From Oscheius sp. JU75 (lineage: Eukaryota; Nematoda; Chromadorea; Rhabditida; Rhabditidae): a stretch of 64,000 nucleotides of DNA. The position numbers and the translations under genes were made by a program. This document shows positions 23,038 through 35,141 of the stretch, in pieces. The notes under the pieces are model-generated. The model saw only the letters and a program-made list of their open reading frames with translations. It did not search any database and was not told the origin of the DNA. Position 1 is the first letter of the stretch. Each line of letters starts with the position of its first letter. Where the stretch lies: NCBI GenBank assembly GCA_037178855.1, contig JASJZC010000006.1:4340001-4404000 (forward strand). Reading direction: 5' to 3'.

Positions 23038-23838
23038 TTACGGTGTTTCTGCTAGAACAATCAAGGCAAGGAAAGTGCGTCCGTGAATTATCAAAGTACC
23101 ACTCCAACAAAGCTTTATATTCGAAAAACTACTTACTGAGCGACACCTCGAGTCTCATCATTTCGGTCATGGCGGCGGCGAACATTGAGAATAGAGTGAA
23201 AAGGCCACATTGAACCATTCCATGAAACATAAGCTCAAACGACAAGAGACTGGAGAGCAAGACCAGAGAGAGGGTTCGGAAAAGGAGAAACAACGGAACT
23301 AGACAATGGATTCAAAGAGTTCAGCTATCTCACGTTGAAGTTCTGATAGAATACAAGGAAGTCGATAGCGAAGCGAGCATAGTCGTGTCAAATCAACAGC
23401 TTTGTGGATAGGAGATCTTTCTCGAACGGAAGAAAAGGCATAGATGGTCGGGGCGACCGCCACGAGGATGTTAACCCAGAGCAATAGCAATCTGAGCTGT
23501 AAACTTTGGGATACTGATTCGATAGACAGTTAGCCTGTCCCAGACGATTTTAACTGAACAAGGCTGGGGAGTCTCCTTCTTAGTTGGATTAAACAAGTCT
23601 TCTTGTTTTTCCATTCGCTACTATCTGTGCCTGATAAGTCCGATACTTGGCAAAACATACTGGTCGACTAGAGAGGATTTCTGGTCTTCCGAAGCTGGCA
23701 TTACTGAAAGTAACAACGAGTTCAGCTCTTCTTGAAGGCTTTTTTGACCTAACCCCTTTACCCAGAGATAAATGGCAATGAAGAACAGTCCTAGAAGGAG
23801 AGAAATAGAAATAGACCACCGGTCACGAACACATCCAT
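23038..23838 (-). CDS. Multi-pass membrane protein, unrecognised
   Basis: The 3' part is firm: exons 23137-23298 and 23038-23051 join in phase 1 and encode LPLFLLFRTLSLVLLSSLLS and the hydrophobic run MFHGMVQCGLFTLFSMFAAA, ending EVSLTETP. Upstream are pieces with hydrophobic helices (MDVFVTGLFFIAIYLWVKGL with an intron inside; LLLWVNILVAVAPTIYAF or its alternative frame) and polar loops (SLVDQY joined to RMEKQEDLFNPTKKE). The order of exons between 23334 and 23838 is not settled. No family recognised. It lies between the fucosyltransferase (other strand) and another membrane gene on the same strand. Confidence 0.45.
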
Positions 23839-23966
23839 CAGGATTGAACTGTCATAGGGATCATGTTGTCACCCTGGACAACGGCTATAAATTTTCTGAC
23901 CCAGTTATTCCCACCCTTTTCCCATTAAGGCAATCATATCAACAGAAGCTTTGTTACGGATCAATG

Positions 23967-25011
23967 TCAGGCAACTTCTTGACTCTCTTCGACCAGGGTA
24001 TCATATCGATTCTCTTCTTTCATGGCGCGGTAACAGCGGCGGAAGAACCAGAAGAAGAAGACGAGACAATTGGATGTCATTGCTAGAACCATGAAGACGT
24101 AGAGGGAAAGGAGAAGGGAGTTTAGTTAATGCACATTTGGAGAATGAGAGAACGCATGGAGTAAGCAACACTCGGCAATGAGACTGTCCGTGCTCCCAGA
24201 ATGATGAAGGGGAAGCAGATGAACAGAACCCGCTTGAGGGAAAAGTAGTGGCCTCCACGGGGTACGAGAATCGAGACACGGAAGAGATAACACGCCAGGA
24301 AGCAGTATGAAACGGCGATGAAGAACATCTCGAACAGCTTGACCGGCTCGTTTTCAAGAGAAGGAGGCTGTGGGAGACTGGGAGTCGACCTGGTTTATCA
24401 GAGATCCACCGTAGATCGCCGTCTGACACAGATGACAGCAGATCATAAACAAGTCGCAGTAGAATGTAAAACGGGCCCATCGACGTTGATTGTTCTAATC
24501 TGTTTTTGTTTAGAATGGAGAGCATACCGAACGGCAAGAACTCTCGATAGAAGATGAACCATTCTGAAAACTGCAGTAGCAAAGGAACGAAGCGGAATGG
24601 AGACAGTAGTTCTGGGAGGGAAGGAGCCAATTCAAAGAGCTGTAGTTAGTGAGAGAGCTTCTGAAGAATAAACAAATTAGTGGACAGAGCACAAAAAGTA
24701 TGAGTTGAACGGGCTGGGAAGACTTGAATAGCAACTACTCATCTGTCACGAGACGAGACTCTCAATTATCTTCGAGCATAGCGATTTACTCAAAATGGTA
24801 GGTTACGGGTTAATGTTGTAAAGAGAACAAGACTTCATAGAGATGGAGCTGCCTGTTTTTTGCGGAAGTCACTTGGGCAACTACTGTATGCTTCTTTCTT
24901 GCTAAATACACTGGGCTCGTTTTCTCCGGAGTTGTTCTCATGGCTGTAATTCGGAGCAGGCAACCATTCACGACACGTGAGATAGATGTCGAACAAATGT
25001 TCGTGCAAATC
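23967..25011 (-). CDS. Multi-pass (receptor-like) membrane protein, unrecognised
   Basis: Visible parts in order: an N-terminal exon with possible glycosylation sites (24910-25011; DLHEHLFDIYLTCREWLPAP then NYSHENNSGENEPS); a helix VQLILFVLCPLICLFF; FRFVPLLLQFSEWFIFYREF; a membrane segment FTFYCDLFMICCHLCQTAIY; then LFEMFFIAVSYCFLACYLFR, VLFICFPFIILGARTV and VFMVLAMTSNCLVFFFWFF. The cytoplasmic tail ends RYDTLVEESQEVA, with a YDTL sorting-type motif. The pattern suggests about six or seven helices. Joining LINQ to PPSLENEPVK in frame needs removal of only 22 nt (24368-24389), and the join before VFMVLAM is unexplained, so the gene may carry frame lesions. Family not recognised. Confidence 0.4.
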
Positions 25012-26154
25012 CTGAAGTCATTGGAACTGGAAGGCACTCATCTGTAAACGAGCTATAAAGTCTCGATCTCTCTCATATCTCTGATTGGTAGACTGTAGCG
25101 TCCAATAATGCCCTTGAAGCACGATAGGTGAAAACAGCTCGAAGCATACTAGAGATCAAAAGTTTTCCTCGTAGACTTAGCGCTCTTGACTGGCCAATCG
25201 AAAGCATCTCATCGAAAACGAACCTGACTTGACTTCTTGTCACTTGAGACAAGATCTCAACTTGTCAAGTCTTGTCAACATTGAGACTCCAACTGAAGGC
25301 CGTTTGCTCGTCAGTTTTTCGCTTGTGCTGTTCGTTTCCTACCAAATGAGGTCAGGCATTTCAACTTTCTACAAAGTTTGTTCTACCTTCGCACTGCTTT
25401 TTGGTCACCTTTCCCTCATATAACTCTACTGCCCACACAAACGCAATACCCTTTAGCACTGTCTTTTAGTTCCCTTTCTCTCGGCCGTCGAGATGGGTAG
25501 AGATTGGTCGTTAGAAATTACTAGAAAACGCAAAATTGGATACGGGGAAGCTAGACTTGGCTGCTCTACTTCTGCCTTGTTTTCAGAAACAAAACAATCT
25601 AATCGACAGACGTCTTCCGCAGTGTTGTTGTTGCATTGAAAGACCAGGAGAAGATGGTTTGCAGGAACAGTAGAAGAGAGTAGATGAGAAGGTATCTCTA
25701 CCAGAATCTGAAAATGACCAAGAGAAAAGACTACGGAACTATCGTTTCTTCGTCACTTGATTTATAAAACTTATCAACATCAACCAGCTGGACCTCACTA
25801 CGACAACTGTTACTCTTTTTATTTGCCTATTGGTCAAGGAAGACAGTGAAACGAGGGTGCCTGTAACACAAGGTAGAAAATCATAAACCCATTGACCGGG
25901 AAAGAACCCTCTCCGATTATATGACTCCTTTCAGGGGTCGTAAAACTTTCTTCCTTGTTCTCTTGAAGAACTGCAACAGTGACCGCATCTTTGAAAACTT
26001 TCAGCTGTCAGTCCGAGTCGTGTCTCTTTTGCCAAAACGATTAGTAGCCACGTGCAAACTGTACTAACATTTGATGAAAATTGTGTCCCTTCGCGACCTT
26101 TGGTTACCCCCGGCTGGTGGGGGTGGGAACTGGTTCAGCCCAGACCTTCTTCAG
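25012..26154. other. Gene-free stretch
   Basis: No exon supported on either strand. It is the 5' flank of the membrane-protein gene (leftward) and of the neprilysin gene (rightward), so both promoters are expected here. Short repeats of CTTGTCAAG type occur around 25230-25285 without clear structure. Confidence 0.45.
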
Positions 26155-29100
26155 ATGTTCCCTCTTGCTGTTCCTCTCCTTCTGATCTCTCCCGTATATT
26201 CCGGCGTCAGTATTGTGGATTTCCTCGTCAACAGTGTCAACCAATCAGTCAGTACGATCAAAACATTTTAACCAGACTATTGAGTCAAGGTCGATCCGTG
26301 CAATGACTTCTTCTCGTACGCCTGTACATCTCAAGTTAATAAGATTGAAAAGTTGCAGAGGATTGTCGACAATCGACTCATTGGTGTGTTTTGGTATTCC
26401 TTAAAACAATGTTTGCAGGGTCTTTATACGAAAACATAACAGAGGAAGGAACGACGACAAGCAAGGCTAGAATACTATTTCAACAGTGCTGTAATAGGCA
26501 GGAATTGGAAGAACGAGGACCCAAAGTTCTCTTGAAACAACTGGAAGTGAGTTTGAACCCTGGCCATTCACACGTAGCCGAGACGTGTCTTTCCCCGTTC
26601 TCACAGACTACTCTCAATCACAGCGATGACACTTTCTTCCTTTCGGGGTCGGCTTCCAAAAAGTGATTGCAGCGAATTACTCAACTGAACTTTTACACTG
26701 TCGCCGGACACCTCGATTTGACAAATTTGACGATCGAGGCGTGGAGGCTAATGGGTCTTCGACCTTGGTTCACCTTCGACGTTAGTGAGGAGAAACCCGA
26801 GATCAAGGTAACAGTTAGTAATGGGAAAAAGTAAATTTTGTGTAGATTGCCTACCCCGAACCATTTCTGAAGAATACTAGTCATCTCGGAGTAGAAGACC
26901 GTCAGATGTTGAGAGAGAAGTACATCGACTACTTAACTACCTTTGTATGTCGAGATTCCAGGTTCTAAAGAAATCTGTTTAGTTCATGTACTACGTGGAA
27001 GACCTCCAGCTACCGACAGAAGAGGAAGACGTTCGACGACAGATCATTGATGTGGTCGACTTTGAGGAGAGGCTCTTTGCTCTAATAGTGAGATTGGTCT
27101 GGAACATGAACAGCTTCTTTCAGAACGAGAATGGAACCATTGAAGGCACTGGTATCAGGACGACATTAGGAGAACTGCAGAAACAATTTCCTTTGGTAGG
27201 GACAGTATCTATGAAAACTTACCCTGTTTAGGTTGACATAGGGGCCTTCTATAAGGCGTTTGCTTCCAAGGAGACAGCTAAGGTATTGGATGGAAATTTT
27301 TCACTAGACATTCATGTGGACTCGGACTACTTCTCGAGGTTAGAAAAACAACTCATTATCACTTTTATGGCTTCCTGTTGTATTTCTGTTCAAAGTAGGT
27401 GATGCGACTCAGGACGGAGGACCTGTGTCAGATGTAGGTCTCTCGTCGTTGAACTCGACAGCTCCGTCCCCTCTCGTGATATTCTCGAAGGCTTCCATCC
27501 TCTTCATCGGTTCTTGGTGAAGAGTCTCCTCGATGGATTCTTCCCTCTTGAAAAGAATCTCCGTGTCTTCCTCCTTGAGTTCCTTCTTCGAGCCTTCGGA
27601 GTCTTCTCTGGTCGTCAGCTGGTCTCCTCCATTCTTGACCGTCGTCTTATCCCATGGACACCTCATCTCTTCCAGACAGAGAGCGAGCTTGGTCTTTAGA
27701 ATCTCCAGACTGGGAAGAGGCTCGTCCTGACTTGCCTTCTTCTCCTCAGTCGAGAGACGCACTCCAGAAGGAAGAGAAGTCTCTCCTGGCAATTCCTCCG
27801 AAAGTAGAAGAGACTTGGAGTCATAATCTGCAAGTGCTGTTGCTCCTTCTTGAGCCATTGCAAGAGATCGGTGAGCAGATGGAAATGGTCGACAGTCATG
27901 GTCGAGAAATGACCCTTCTATACTCGACGACTCTCTTTCTCGGGCAAGCAATCCTTCTATGAGATTCTCTCGTTCATTTGGTAGGGGAACAGCTTTGGTA
28001 CCTTGAGTAACAGTGTCGTCAATTCCTTTCTCTCCTCCTCTGTTGATCCATACACAGCCATCTTTTTCAGCAGTCTACTGGCGACGTTCAGTGGCTTGTC
28101 CATCGTCTCCTAGTAGCTCGTTTAGGATATCTGATGTCAATTCACGTTCCTAGAACTATTAATAACTTTTTTTACGCACTGTTTGCTTTTAGAGCATTGG
28201 CGTTTTTAGATTGACAGAGCTTTTACAAGACTCGCCCGAGTTCACTATAAAGTCCTACATAATTATGATGATCGCTAGAGAACAAGTCTTTGAGCTGACT
28301 GGAAAGTACTGGAAGCTAAAGAACGTAAGTTTTACGCCAGCTTCAAGCGAAAAAAATGTTCAGAGTTTCCTTCAAAACGTTCTGAACACAGTGGGAGTCT
28401 GGCCTTTTCCGACGCGAGAAGACGCCTGTCTAAACATTACCCAGAGCCTTTTCCCACAACTCGTGGCTCGGATCTACGTGGAGGGCTTCTTCACCGAAGT
28501 ATGATAATCTATTGAATTGATACAATAATCATTCAGGACATTCGAAAATCAGCTCGAGACATACTGAACAATTTGATCACAACCTTTCATTCTATCCTCC
28601 AAGAAGCAGTCTGGATGGACACGACCACACGAGACTACGCCCTTTTGAAGTTGGAGAGTATGGGCCGAGAAGTTGGGTACATGGACAGACTCTTGAACGA
28701 TACCTTTCTGGAAGAATCACATAGACTTGTAAGAGAATTGAGAACTGTTGATGAGGAATGCAGTCCAGATAGATGTTTCGAACCAGGACGACTTCGCGAC
28801 TAACGTGGAGAAGATCATGTCATACAGTTTGAGAAGACAGCTAGAGACTCTGATCAATCCGATTCGAGAGATGAACCCTGTCGCAACCTCTGTGGATGCC
28901 TTCAATTTCAAGGAGAACAATCATATCGGTTGGTCTTTTTGAGGAGTTTCAATAGAAAACCCTTTTCAGCTGTTCCTGCTGTTCTTCTCCAGCCTCCGTT
29001 CTATCATCCTCTTTGGCCAATGTAGGCTCTATATCATATAAAACAACATAAGGTCTCAGGGTGATTAACTACGCAGGACTTGGTTACACTGTCGGACACG

Positions 29101-29697
29101 AGATTGCCCATAGTTTCGATACGGAAGGTATTTGAACAGACTGAACAGGAATAATGAAACTATCAAAGGTATTCGATATGGATTCGATGGATCTATCGAG
29201 GCGTGGTTGACCAGAGAGTCTCTTCAAGAATATGAGAAGAGAGCTCAGTGCTTTACAGAACAGTATTCAAGTCTTTTGGTAAGAAATGCTATTGAAAGAG
29301 TCATTTGGTATTCAGATACCAGAAGTCAATCGGACGGTGGATGGAGCCCGAACTCTCAATGAAAATCTAGCCGATAATATTGGCATTCGGATGGCTTACA
29401 AAGCATACCAACAGAGTCATTGGGAGCCCAGATTAAGTCTCCAGGTCTCCAACGATCAATTGTTTTTCATCATGGCCACTCAGGTTTGTGAATAATACTT
29501 ACGAGAAAATAGTGTTCCAGATGGACTGTGTTCCGTACAAACCGGCTGAACTGAACAAGTTCATGGATCTCGAGGATCATGCTGTGCCGAGGGCAAGGAT
29601 CAATCTACCATTGTCCAACTTTCCCGAATTTGCGAAAGCTTTTAACTGTCCAGAAGAATCTCCAATGAATCCCGGGAAACGGTGTAGAATGTTTTAA
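26155..29697 (+). CDS. Neprilysin-like zinc metallopeptidase (M13), secreted form
   Basis: Zn endopeptidase of small peptides. Exons: 26155-26247, 26290-26383, 26419-26546, 26673-26807, 26846-26944, 26983-27087, 27124-27195, 27232-27338, 28210-28324, 28364-28498, 28537-28728, 28769-28928, 28970-29021, 29060-29127, 29169-29278, 29316-29483 and 29521-29697. The zinc site is GHEIAHSF (HExxH) with the third ligand in NENLADNIG (ExxxD). Other blocks are VDPCNDFFSYAC near the N-terminus, AVPAVLLQPPF, and LPLSNFPEFAKAFNCP. It ends CRMF instead of the usual CxxW. The start follows TTCTTCAG (trans-splice) and encodes a signal peptide (MFPLAVPLLLISPVYSG) and no transmembrane anchor, so the enzyme should be secreted. 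A short exon around 26608-26664 was left out because it breaks phase. AATAAA lies at 29718. Intron 27339-28209 holds an antisense gene. Confidence 0.9.
27409..28103 (-). CDS. Helical protein nested antisense in the neprilysin intron
   Basis: Four exons, 28002-28103, 27732-27917, 27662-27693 and 27409-27607, join in phase and give about 172 residues. The first two thirds look all-helical (LNVASRLLKKMAVYGSTEEE; VDHFHLLTDLLQWLKKEQQH; NCQERLLFLLECVSRLRRRR; KLALCLEEM). The last third is acidic and disordered (SKKELKEEDTEILFKREESI). No signal peptide or membrane segment, so probably a soluble intracellular protein. A continuous 180-codon frame also spans the region but gives a much less protein-like product, so the spliced model is preferred. 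Family not recognised. Confidence 0.55.
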
Positions 29698-30177
29698 TTT
29701 TGACATACGGGCAACTGAATAAAGCTTTATCCTTCATTGTTCACCAAACAATAAGACTAAACGACAAAATATAAGACCAATTGAAGAGAAATTGATGGCT
29801 AAAACTGTCCAGAGCAGTGGTCGACCAGCCTGCACAAAAAGAGCGCGCAGAAAACACGATTCAAATTCAGAAATCTCGTTTACTTGCTCACTTTTTTCCT
29901 GTTTTCCTTTCTTTTCTTAACCAAAGCTCGTATAAACCCTTAGCAAATGAGCCAATTTACCAGGACGATGGAAAGTAAGCATGCTCTATCGTCAACATAT
30001 TCGTATTTCAAACTTAGCAATTTTCCTAACCTCTTTTTCCAATTCCGTCGGTTTTTAGTGTTTCTCTCTGCGAAGATTGTTCATTTCCACCCTCAACAGC
30101 TTACACATACTCGATTCCTTCATTCAGTATCTTTCCTTCCATCCGGCAAGCATTTTTCATGTGATTTTTTTTTTCAG
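29698..30177. other. Short intergenic region, neprilysin / Nup160
   Basis: Both neighbours run rightward. The first 30 bases hold the neprilysin polyadenylation signal AATAAA. The end is an exceptional T-rich tract running into TTTTTCAG, the probable trans-splice acceptor of the nucleoporin gene. The two genes could be co-transcribed, but the 480-bp spacing is longer than usual for a nematode operon. Confidence 0.5.
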
Positions 30178-33100
30178 ATGAAGCTATTCAGAGATGCGGA
30201 AGTACTATTTTCCGATACTTTCGTGCAGAAGGCAGTAAGGACCTTGAAAATTAATACAAGTAGGTGTTCTTTTAGCTCATTCACGAGTTTCAGCTGCACC
30301 CATACAAGCCTCAAATAATGGAACGACTTCATCCGGCGGCGTTGCTTCTTTTTCTTCATGCAAGACTTATGCCGATCGTTTCATAGTCTGGTATTTTTTT
30401 TACTGACTTCAATCAATCTGTTGTTGTTCAGGAGAGCCATTGGACAAAAGCTGTTTCTCGAAGAGCGTTCGATTTGTCGGAGTGTCCAAAATGGCTCATT
30501 GTGTATTGACTTTGGACGAACTTCCATCATTCCCGGCACGTACATTTCGATCGAAAAGTTCATATTTTGTCTGGTGGTTCCGACACAGTCCGGTGTCCAC
30601 AGATTCACGATTCGGCTGAAGCCAGACATAATGGACGAGCTTAATGCTGAGGTTTGTGAAATATCAGTTCCGAGTAAATTCTTGTGCTTCAGGTGCAATC
30701 GCTGTTTTCCCAAATTGTCGAGAAAGAATTCACCGGAGATAATCACTTTTCTATCATGTTGACAACGGCCGGAGAAGTTAGCAAGGCTTGTGTGGTTTCA
30801 GATCTGCGTAGAACTAAGGCATGCTTCCTTCATCGTGATTTACCGTTGGCTTAGGTGACATACTGCATGGCCGACGGCCAACTCGTCTTAATGTCGATTC
30901 CCTGGAAAAGAAACGAGCAATCGACTGAAGTGACCCTACGTGACGGCAGACTTTTGTCCAGAATCATTTGTAAGTTCTGCTCAGTCCCTTCAAATGTCTG
31001 TTTCAGCTTCCGCAGCAGCATCATTTGTCTGCGACGTACAAGGCACAATCACATCTCGAGGAGATCTTATATTTTATGCACTTTACAAGGACGGATCGAT
31101 CAAGCAGTGGACCGTGGAAGGTGACAATGCCATTTCGACTACAATCCACCTGAGTAAAATGATACCAGACAGTGCATTTGATCGTAAGTTGATTGGCTTT
31201 CGACTCTAGTCTCACAAATACAGAATGCAAGCTCCAGCTACGAATAGATTGTGTGAAAGGACAGCAACTCGTTCTTCTGGCTCTTGCCGAAGAAGAAAGG
31301 ACGACCTTCCACTGTTTTGTCGAACAGGCCAATCGCTCCATGACCCTGCTCACCACCAGTGTGGCCAACTTTGTTAGTTTTCTTGTTCTCTGTTGCTTCT
31401 ATTCGAAAATTACAGAAAGGGAGGCTGGCCGATTTCCGTCTGATGTTCAACAACGAGCCTGGAGTCAAACTGTTCGGTCTATGGGTCCCGACAGACATCC
31501 CGAGCACATATTCTCTCGCCTACACCTCGATTCATATGTACTAAAAAAATGCGATACTAAAAAAATCCATTTTAGTAGCGAAGACGAATCACAGCGTACC
31601 GAGTGGATCGAAGTCGAGACGATCCACAATCGACTGAATGATTACAGTCATCTCTCGGCAGAGGAGATACGTGAATCCATTTTCGCTGTCGACAGACGAT
31701 CTTTCGAGATTGTTCAACGAGCCATCCAGATCACGTGTGAAGGGCCCTCTTGCGAAGTGACTCCATACGATTGGAAGGGACTTATGAATCATGTCGATCA
31801 CTACATGAAATACCCGGAAAATCCAAACAAATACAAGGAAAGACCGAAGGAGAAACGACTCTCGTCAGCAAATGGATCAGATCAATTCGAGAAGAAGTAG
31901 CTTCCTTTTTCTTGTGGTCTCATTCAAAGTTCTTGCAGATTTTTCATGGAATTGGCATCCAACTGTGATCAGCTAGAAGAAAATAGTCGTGTGCCGCTGT
32001 CTCTACTCCTGGTTGATGTTGACGGAGCCAATTTTGCAGGAGTTATACTGCTGGTTAGCCATTCAATTTGCTCCTCTCAACTGGATTTAGGAATATTTCA
32101 CCATTATCTGTCAGTCGAATGTGCCAGTCGAGAATGCCTTTTCGTCCATTCTCGATGATCTCCTCTCGAATCTGCCCGATCCATCCCTGCCAAATCCCGA
32201 GAAAAGACTGGCTAAGATTCTGTCTATGGTTGGCGAAGACATCGGCGAGAAATGCTGCTCGCTGATCCAACGAGTTCTCGAAAACACCGATATGCAATCG
32301 AAGAAGCCAACTCGTTGGTTTTATTGCCGAAAGTTCCTGTTACTTTTTCTTAGGCACAATTCCGTTCCCTTTCCGCGGTCAGTTCACAGCGGGACTGGTC
32401 TCGGCCTTCGTGAAACACTACCTCGAATGTTACATCGACTTCGCCTCCAGAATGCTGGAATTACGGAAGATTATGAAGGTACGTCAGTTTTCCAGTTAGC
32501 GTGTAATATTATTAGTAAGCTGGACGAAACACTGATAGGGGGAAGTGTTTTAGATTGCTGACTACGATAGCTTTGAGGGTTCCAATACTGAACTCGTGGA
32601 GAAGTTGGACATCTTCCGATGGAATCTACTTTTCGTCCAGAAACTTTTCGGACTCAAAATTCACAGGTATGTCTTAACATCTCGATTTTTATGTAACCAA
32701 TTTTCCAGGAAGACTGCCATCTACGATCTTGGCAGTTGGATCTTCATAGCAAATGATCTATCGACTATTCGATGTGAAGGAGCCGCTGAAACAGCTCTCA
32801 CAGCGCAGAAGATGAACTACAATGCGTTCCTGGAGTCGACAGTCGATGCCTCTTTCCGTGCTCTGGCTCCCACCTCTCCGTCCATGGTCATTTGCCGTTT
32901 ACTTGCCGAACAGAACAAATGGAGCACTCTTCATGTCGGTCATTCTTATGGCTTTGATGAAACGATATTTAGAAAGTCTGTCTCGAGTACAAAGGGCTCG
33001 CAGGATACGAGAACTTGGCAGCTATTCAATACTACATCGCCTTGTCCTTTTCTGGATCCAATCATCCTCAAAAGGTTTGTTTTCTCTGAACTCCTATCGA

Positions 33101-34829
33101 ATAGACTTGTTTTAGGCTCTGGTAGCATTCAAGGAATGCTTCGCCGGCATCGATAGCGGAGAAGAAGGTCTTCAACGTGCTCTCCGCGAGTCCGGATCGC
33201 CAATGACGAGTCGAATCACGCCGGGAGAAGTCTACGCTCATGTCATCAAGTTCCTCAGCGATCAGAGTCACAGTGACGAGGTCGTCGCTCTGTCCAAGAC
33301 GGCTATCGAGACTCTGCCCGACGGGGATGAGAATAAGAACAGAATCTACGCGACGCTCTTCAATCTGCTGGTCAGTCGAGGAGTCTGGTCGGAGGCGTTG
33401 GAGACGATTAAAAAGAACAGGGATCCCGAGCAGAAGAAGGCCACTCTCGTCGAGTTTGTCAACCGGCTTTTACGCACACGCGACTGGAAGACTGTTACCA
33501 CGCTGAATTACGGGGAACTCGAGACGCAGGTAGTTACTTTCTAAAAAATTTCAGAGCTTCATTTTCAGGTGGAAAACATTCTGCTCACGACAGCCAGAGC
33601 CCAAGATGTTGAGGCGAGTCCACATCTCTTCGAGCTGCTCTTCTCTTATTACATGGCAAAATACCGTTTCACAAAAGGTACAAGACCTCTCATGCCCGAA
33701 ACACTCATAATTTAGCCGCCCAAATCACCCTGGAATATTCTTACCTGCTCAAGGAGGCCACTCAGAACAAGGATCTGTTGAAGAGACGGCGAGACATTCT
33801 GGCTACGGCGACGACAGTCTTCGAGATGATCCCAGAGAAGGACCGATTCACCTTCTTCCCACAGGAGAAACTGGTCGAGGTTGAACCAGAGGAGGGAGTA
33901 GTTCCCAATTCGGACGAAATGGACACAAATCAGGCTCCTCGCGTCATCACCCAATCGTGCATAGTGATTGTAGACGAGAAAAGGTTGGGCTTTTTCTGCT
34001 TTTTTACGGCTAAATATGTTCAGAGTTCAATCGGAATGGGTGATTGCCAAGGCACGATATGCTATCCTCTTGGAAGGGATCACTCCACCGATCCATGAGC
34101 TAGAAATATTGAAGCAGCTTGTTCAGACGAAACTGTATGACGAGGCATTTGACGTTTGCAGGTTTGTTCTGTTTCCATATGCTGTTAAAAAAAGGCTTCA
34201 GAGAGTTCGGTTTCGACACGTCTGATCTTTTCTTCGCCTTGACAACCGACACCATCATGCTTGACGTTGCCAAAGTTATCGAGCCGCCTTCGTGGTTCCA
34301 GCAGAATAGACGGCATATTGGCCGGACATTGAGGTTTGTAGCCGTTTTTTTCTTTTTCCAGCAATGCGTTTAGTCACAATTGGTCTATTGTCCAAGGACT
34401 GCTGGCCGCGGCTCGGAAGACCTGGCCCTGTGATTCTCGCCCCTATCGGGCCATCGTCACAGCCGTTCTCAGTCACGATGTCTCCGTTCCCTGCTGGCTA
34501 CGGGCCGAATATTCCGATTTTGACATCGGCGACTACGCTCGCTGTCTCATCGACTTCAACGAGATCTCAGCTGCTGCCGAATGCCTGACAGATTTTGTCA
34601 AACGTGAGCTGGAAAAGGTCTTTAGGAATATCTTTAAAAAAAACCTAGTCTTCAGATTCATGACACAGACGTGAGTACACTGCTGCCTCTCACAGCTATC
34701 AACGACGTCTTTTACATTGCCGACAGTCTCGAAGACGGTCCTCAAATCGTCGGCCCTCTGAAGAAGTCCGTTGAAGCATATCTGGCCAGGATTACGGCCT
34801 TTGAAAAGTCTCAACAGTTTTCTTCCTGA
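30178..34829 (+). CDS. NUP160: Nucleoporin Nup160 (Y-complex, nuclear pore)
   Basis: Structural subunit of the outer-ring Y complex. 22 exons: 30178-30259, 30294-30390, 30432-30651, 30693-30818, 30855-30969, 31007-31183, 31224-31372, 31416-31537, 31576-31896, 31939-32053, 32091-32313, 32354-32478, 32554-32666, 32709-32934, 32973-33074, 33116-33529, 33569-33677, 33716-33983, 34024-34161, 34202-34333, 34362-34617 and 34656-34829. The N-terminal beta-propeller shows DRFIVWRAIGQKLFLEERS, NGSLCIDFGRTSIIPGTYIS and WTVEGDNAISTT. The helical solenoid includes GYENLAAIQYYIALSFSG, EALETIKKNRDPEQKKATLV and LFELLFSYYMAKYRFTKAAQ, and the C-terminus has SVPCWLRAEYSDFDIGDYAR, the conserved end of Nup160. 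The intron after 30818 needs a GC donor (GCATGC). Assignment rests on order and similarity across the whole length. Confidence 0.88.
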
Positions 34830-35141
34830 AACTCTTCGAAAGTTTGTAATTTTTATTGTTGAAACCGGTTTCGAGAATTGAACTATTGTTCGGAGCATGT
34901 TTTGTAACAAAATGACAGCTGGGCAGACGAAAGATGATGGATTAGGGGGTTTTGGTGGGTCATAAAGATTCAATAGGATCAATTTGCTGGTAAATGGGCC
35001 GTACATTAAAGTCTTGTGAGCCAAAGGTCTTTCGGTAAGGTTCTAAATGTATCAAGACTGGTTCCTTTACAGCAGAATATGAATAAAAAGATGAGGGATG
35101 TTGCAGCCTTTGCGAACAGACAGCCGTGTTGAGACTGCTCA
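34830..35141. other. Intergenic, Nup160 / transthyretin-like
   Basis: Both flanking genes run rightward. AT-rich 3' flank of Nup160, then the promoter of the transthyretin-like gene. Nothing else seen. Confidence 0.5.

Noticed and set aside
27409-27951. Continuous 180-codon minus-strand frame
   Set aside because: The spliced four-exon model uses good splice sites and gives helical, protein-like sequence; the continuous frame runs through what look like introns.
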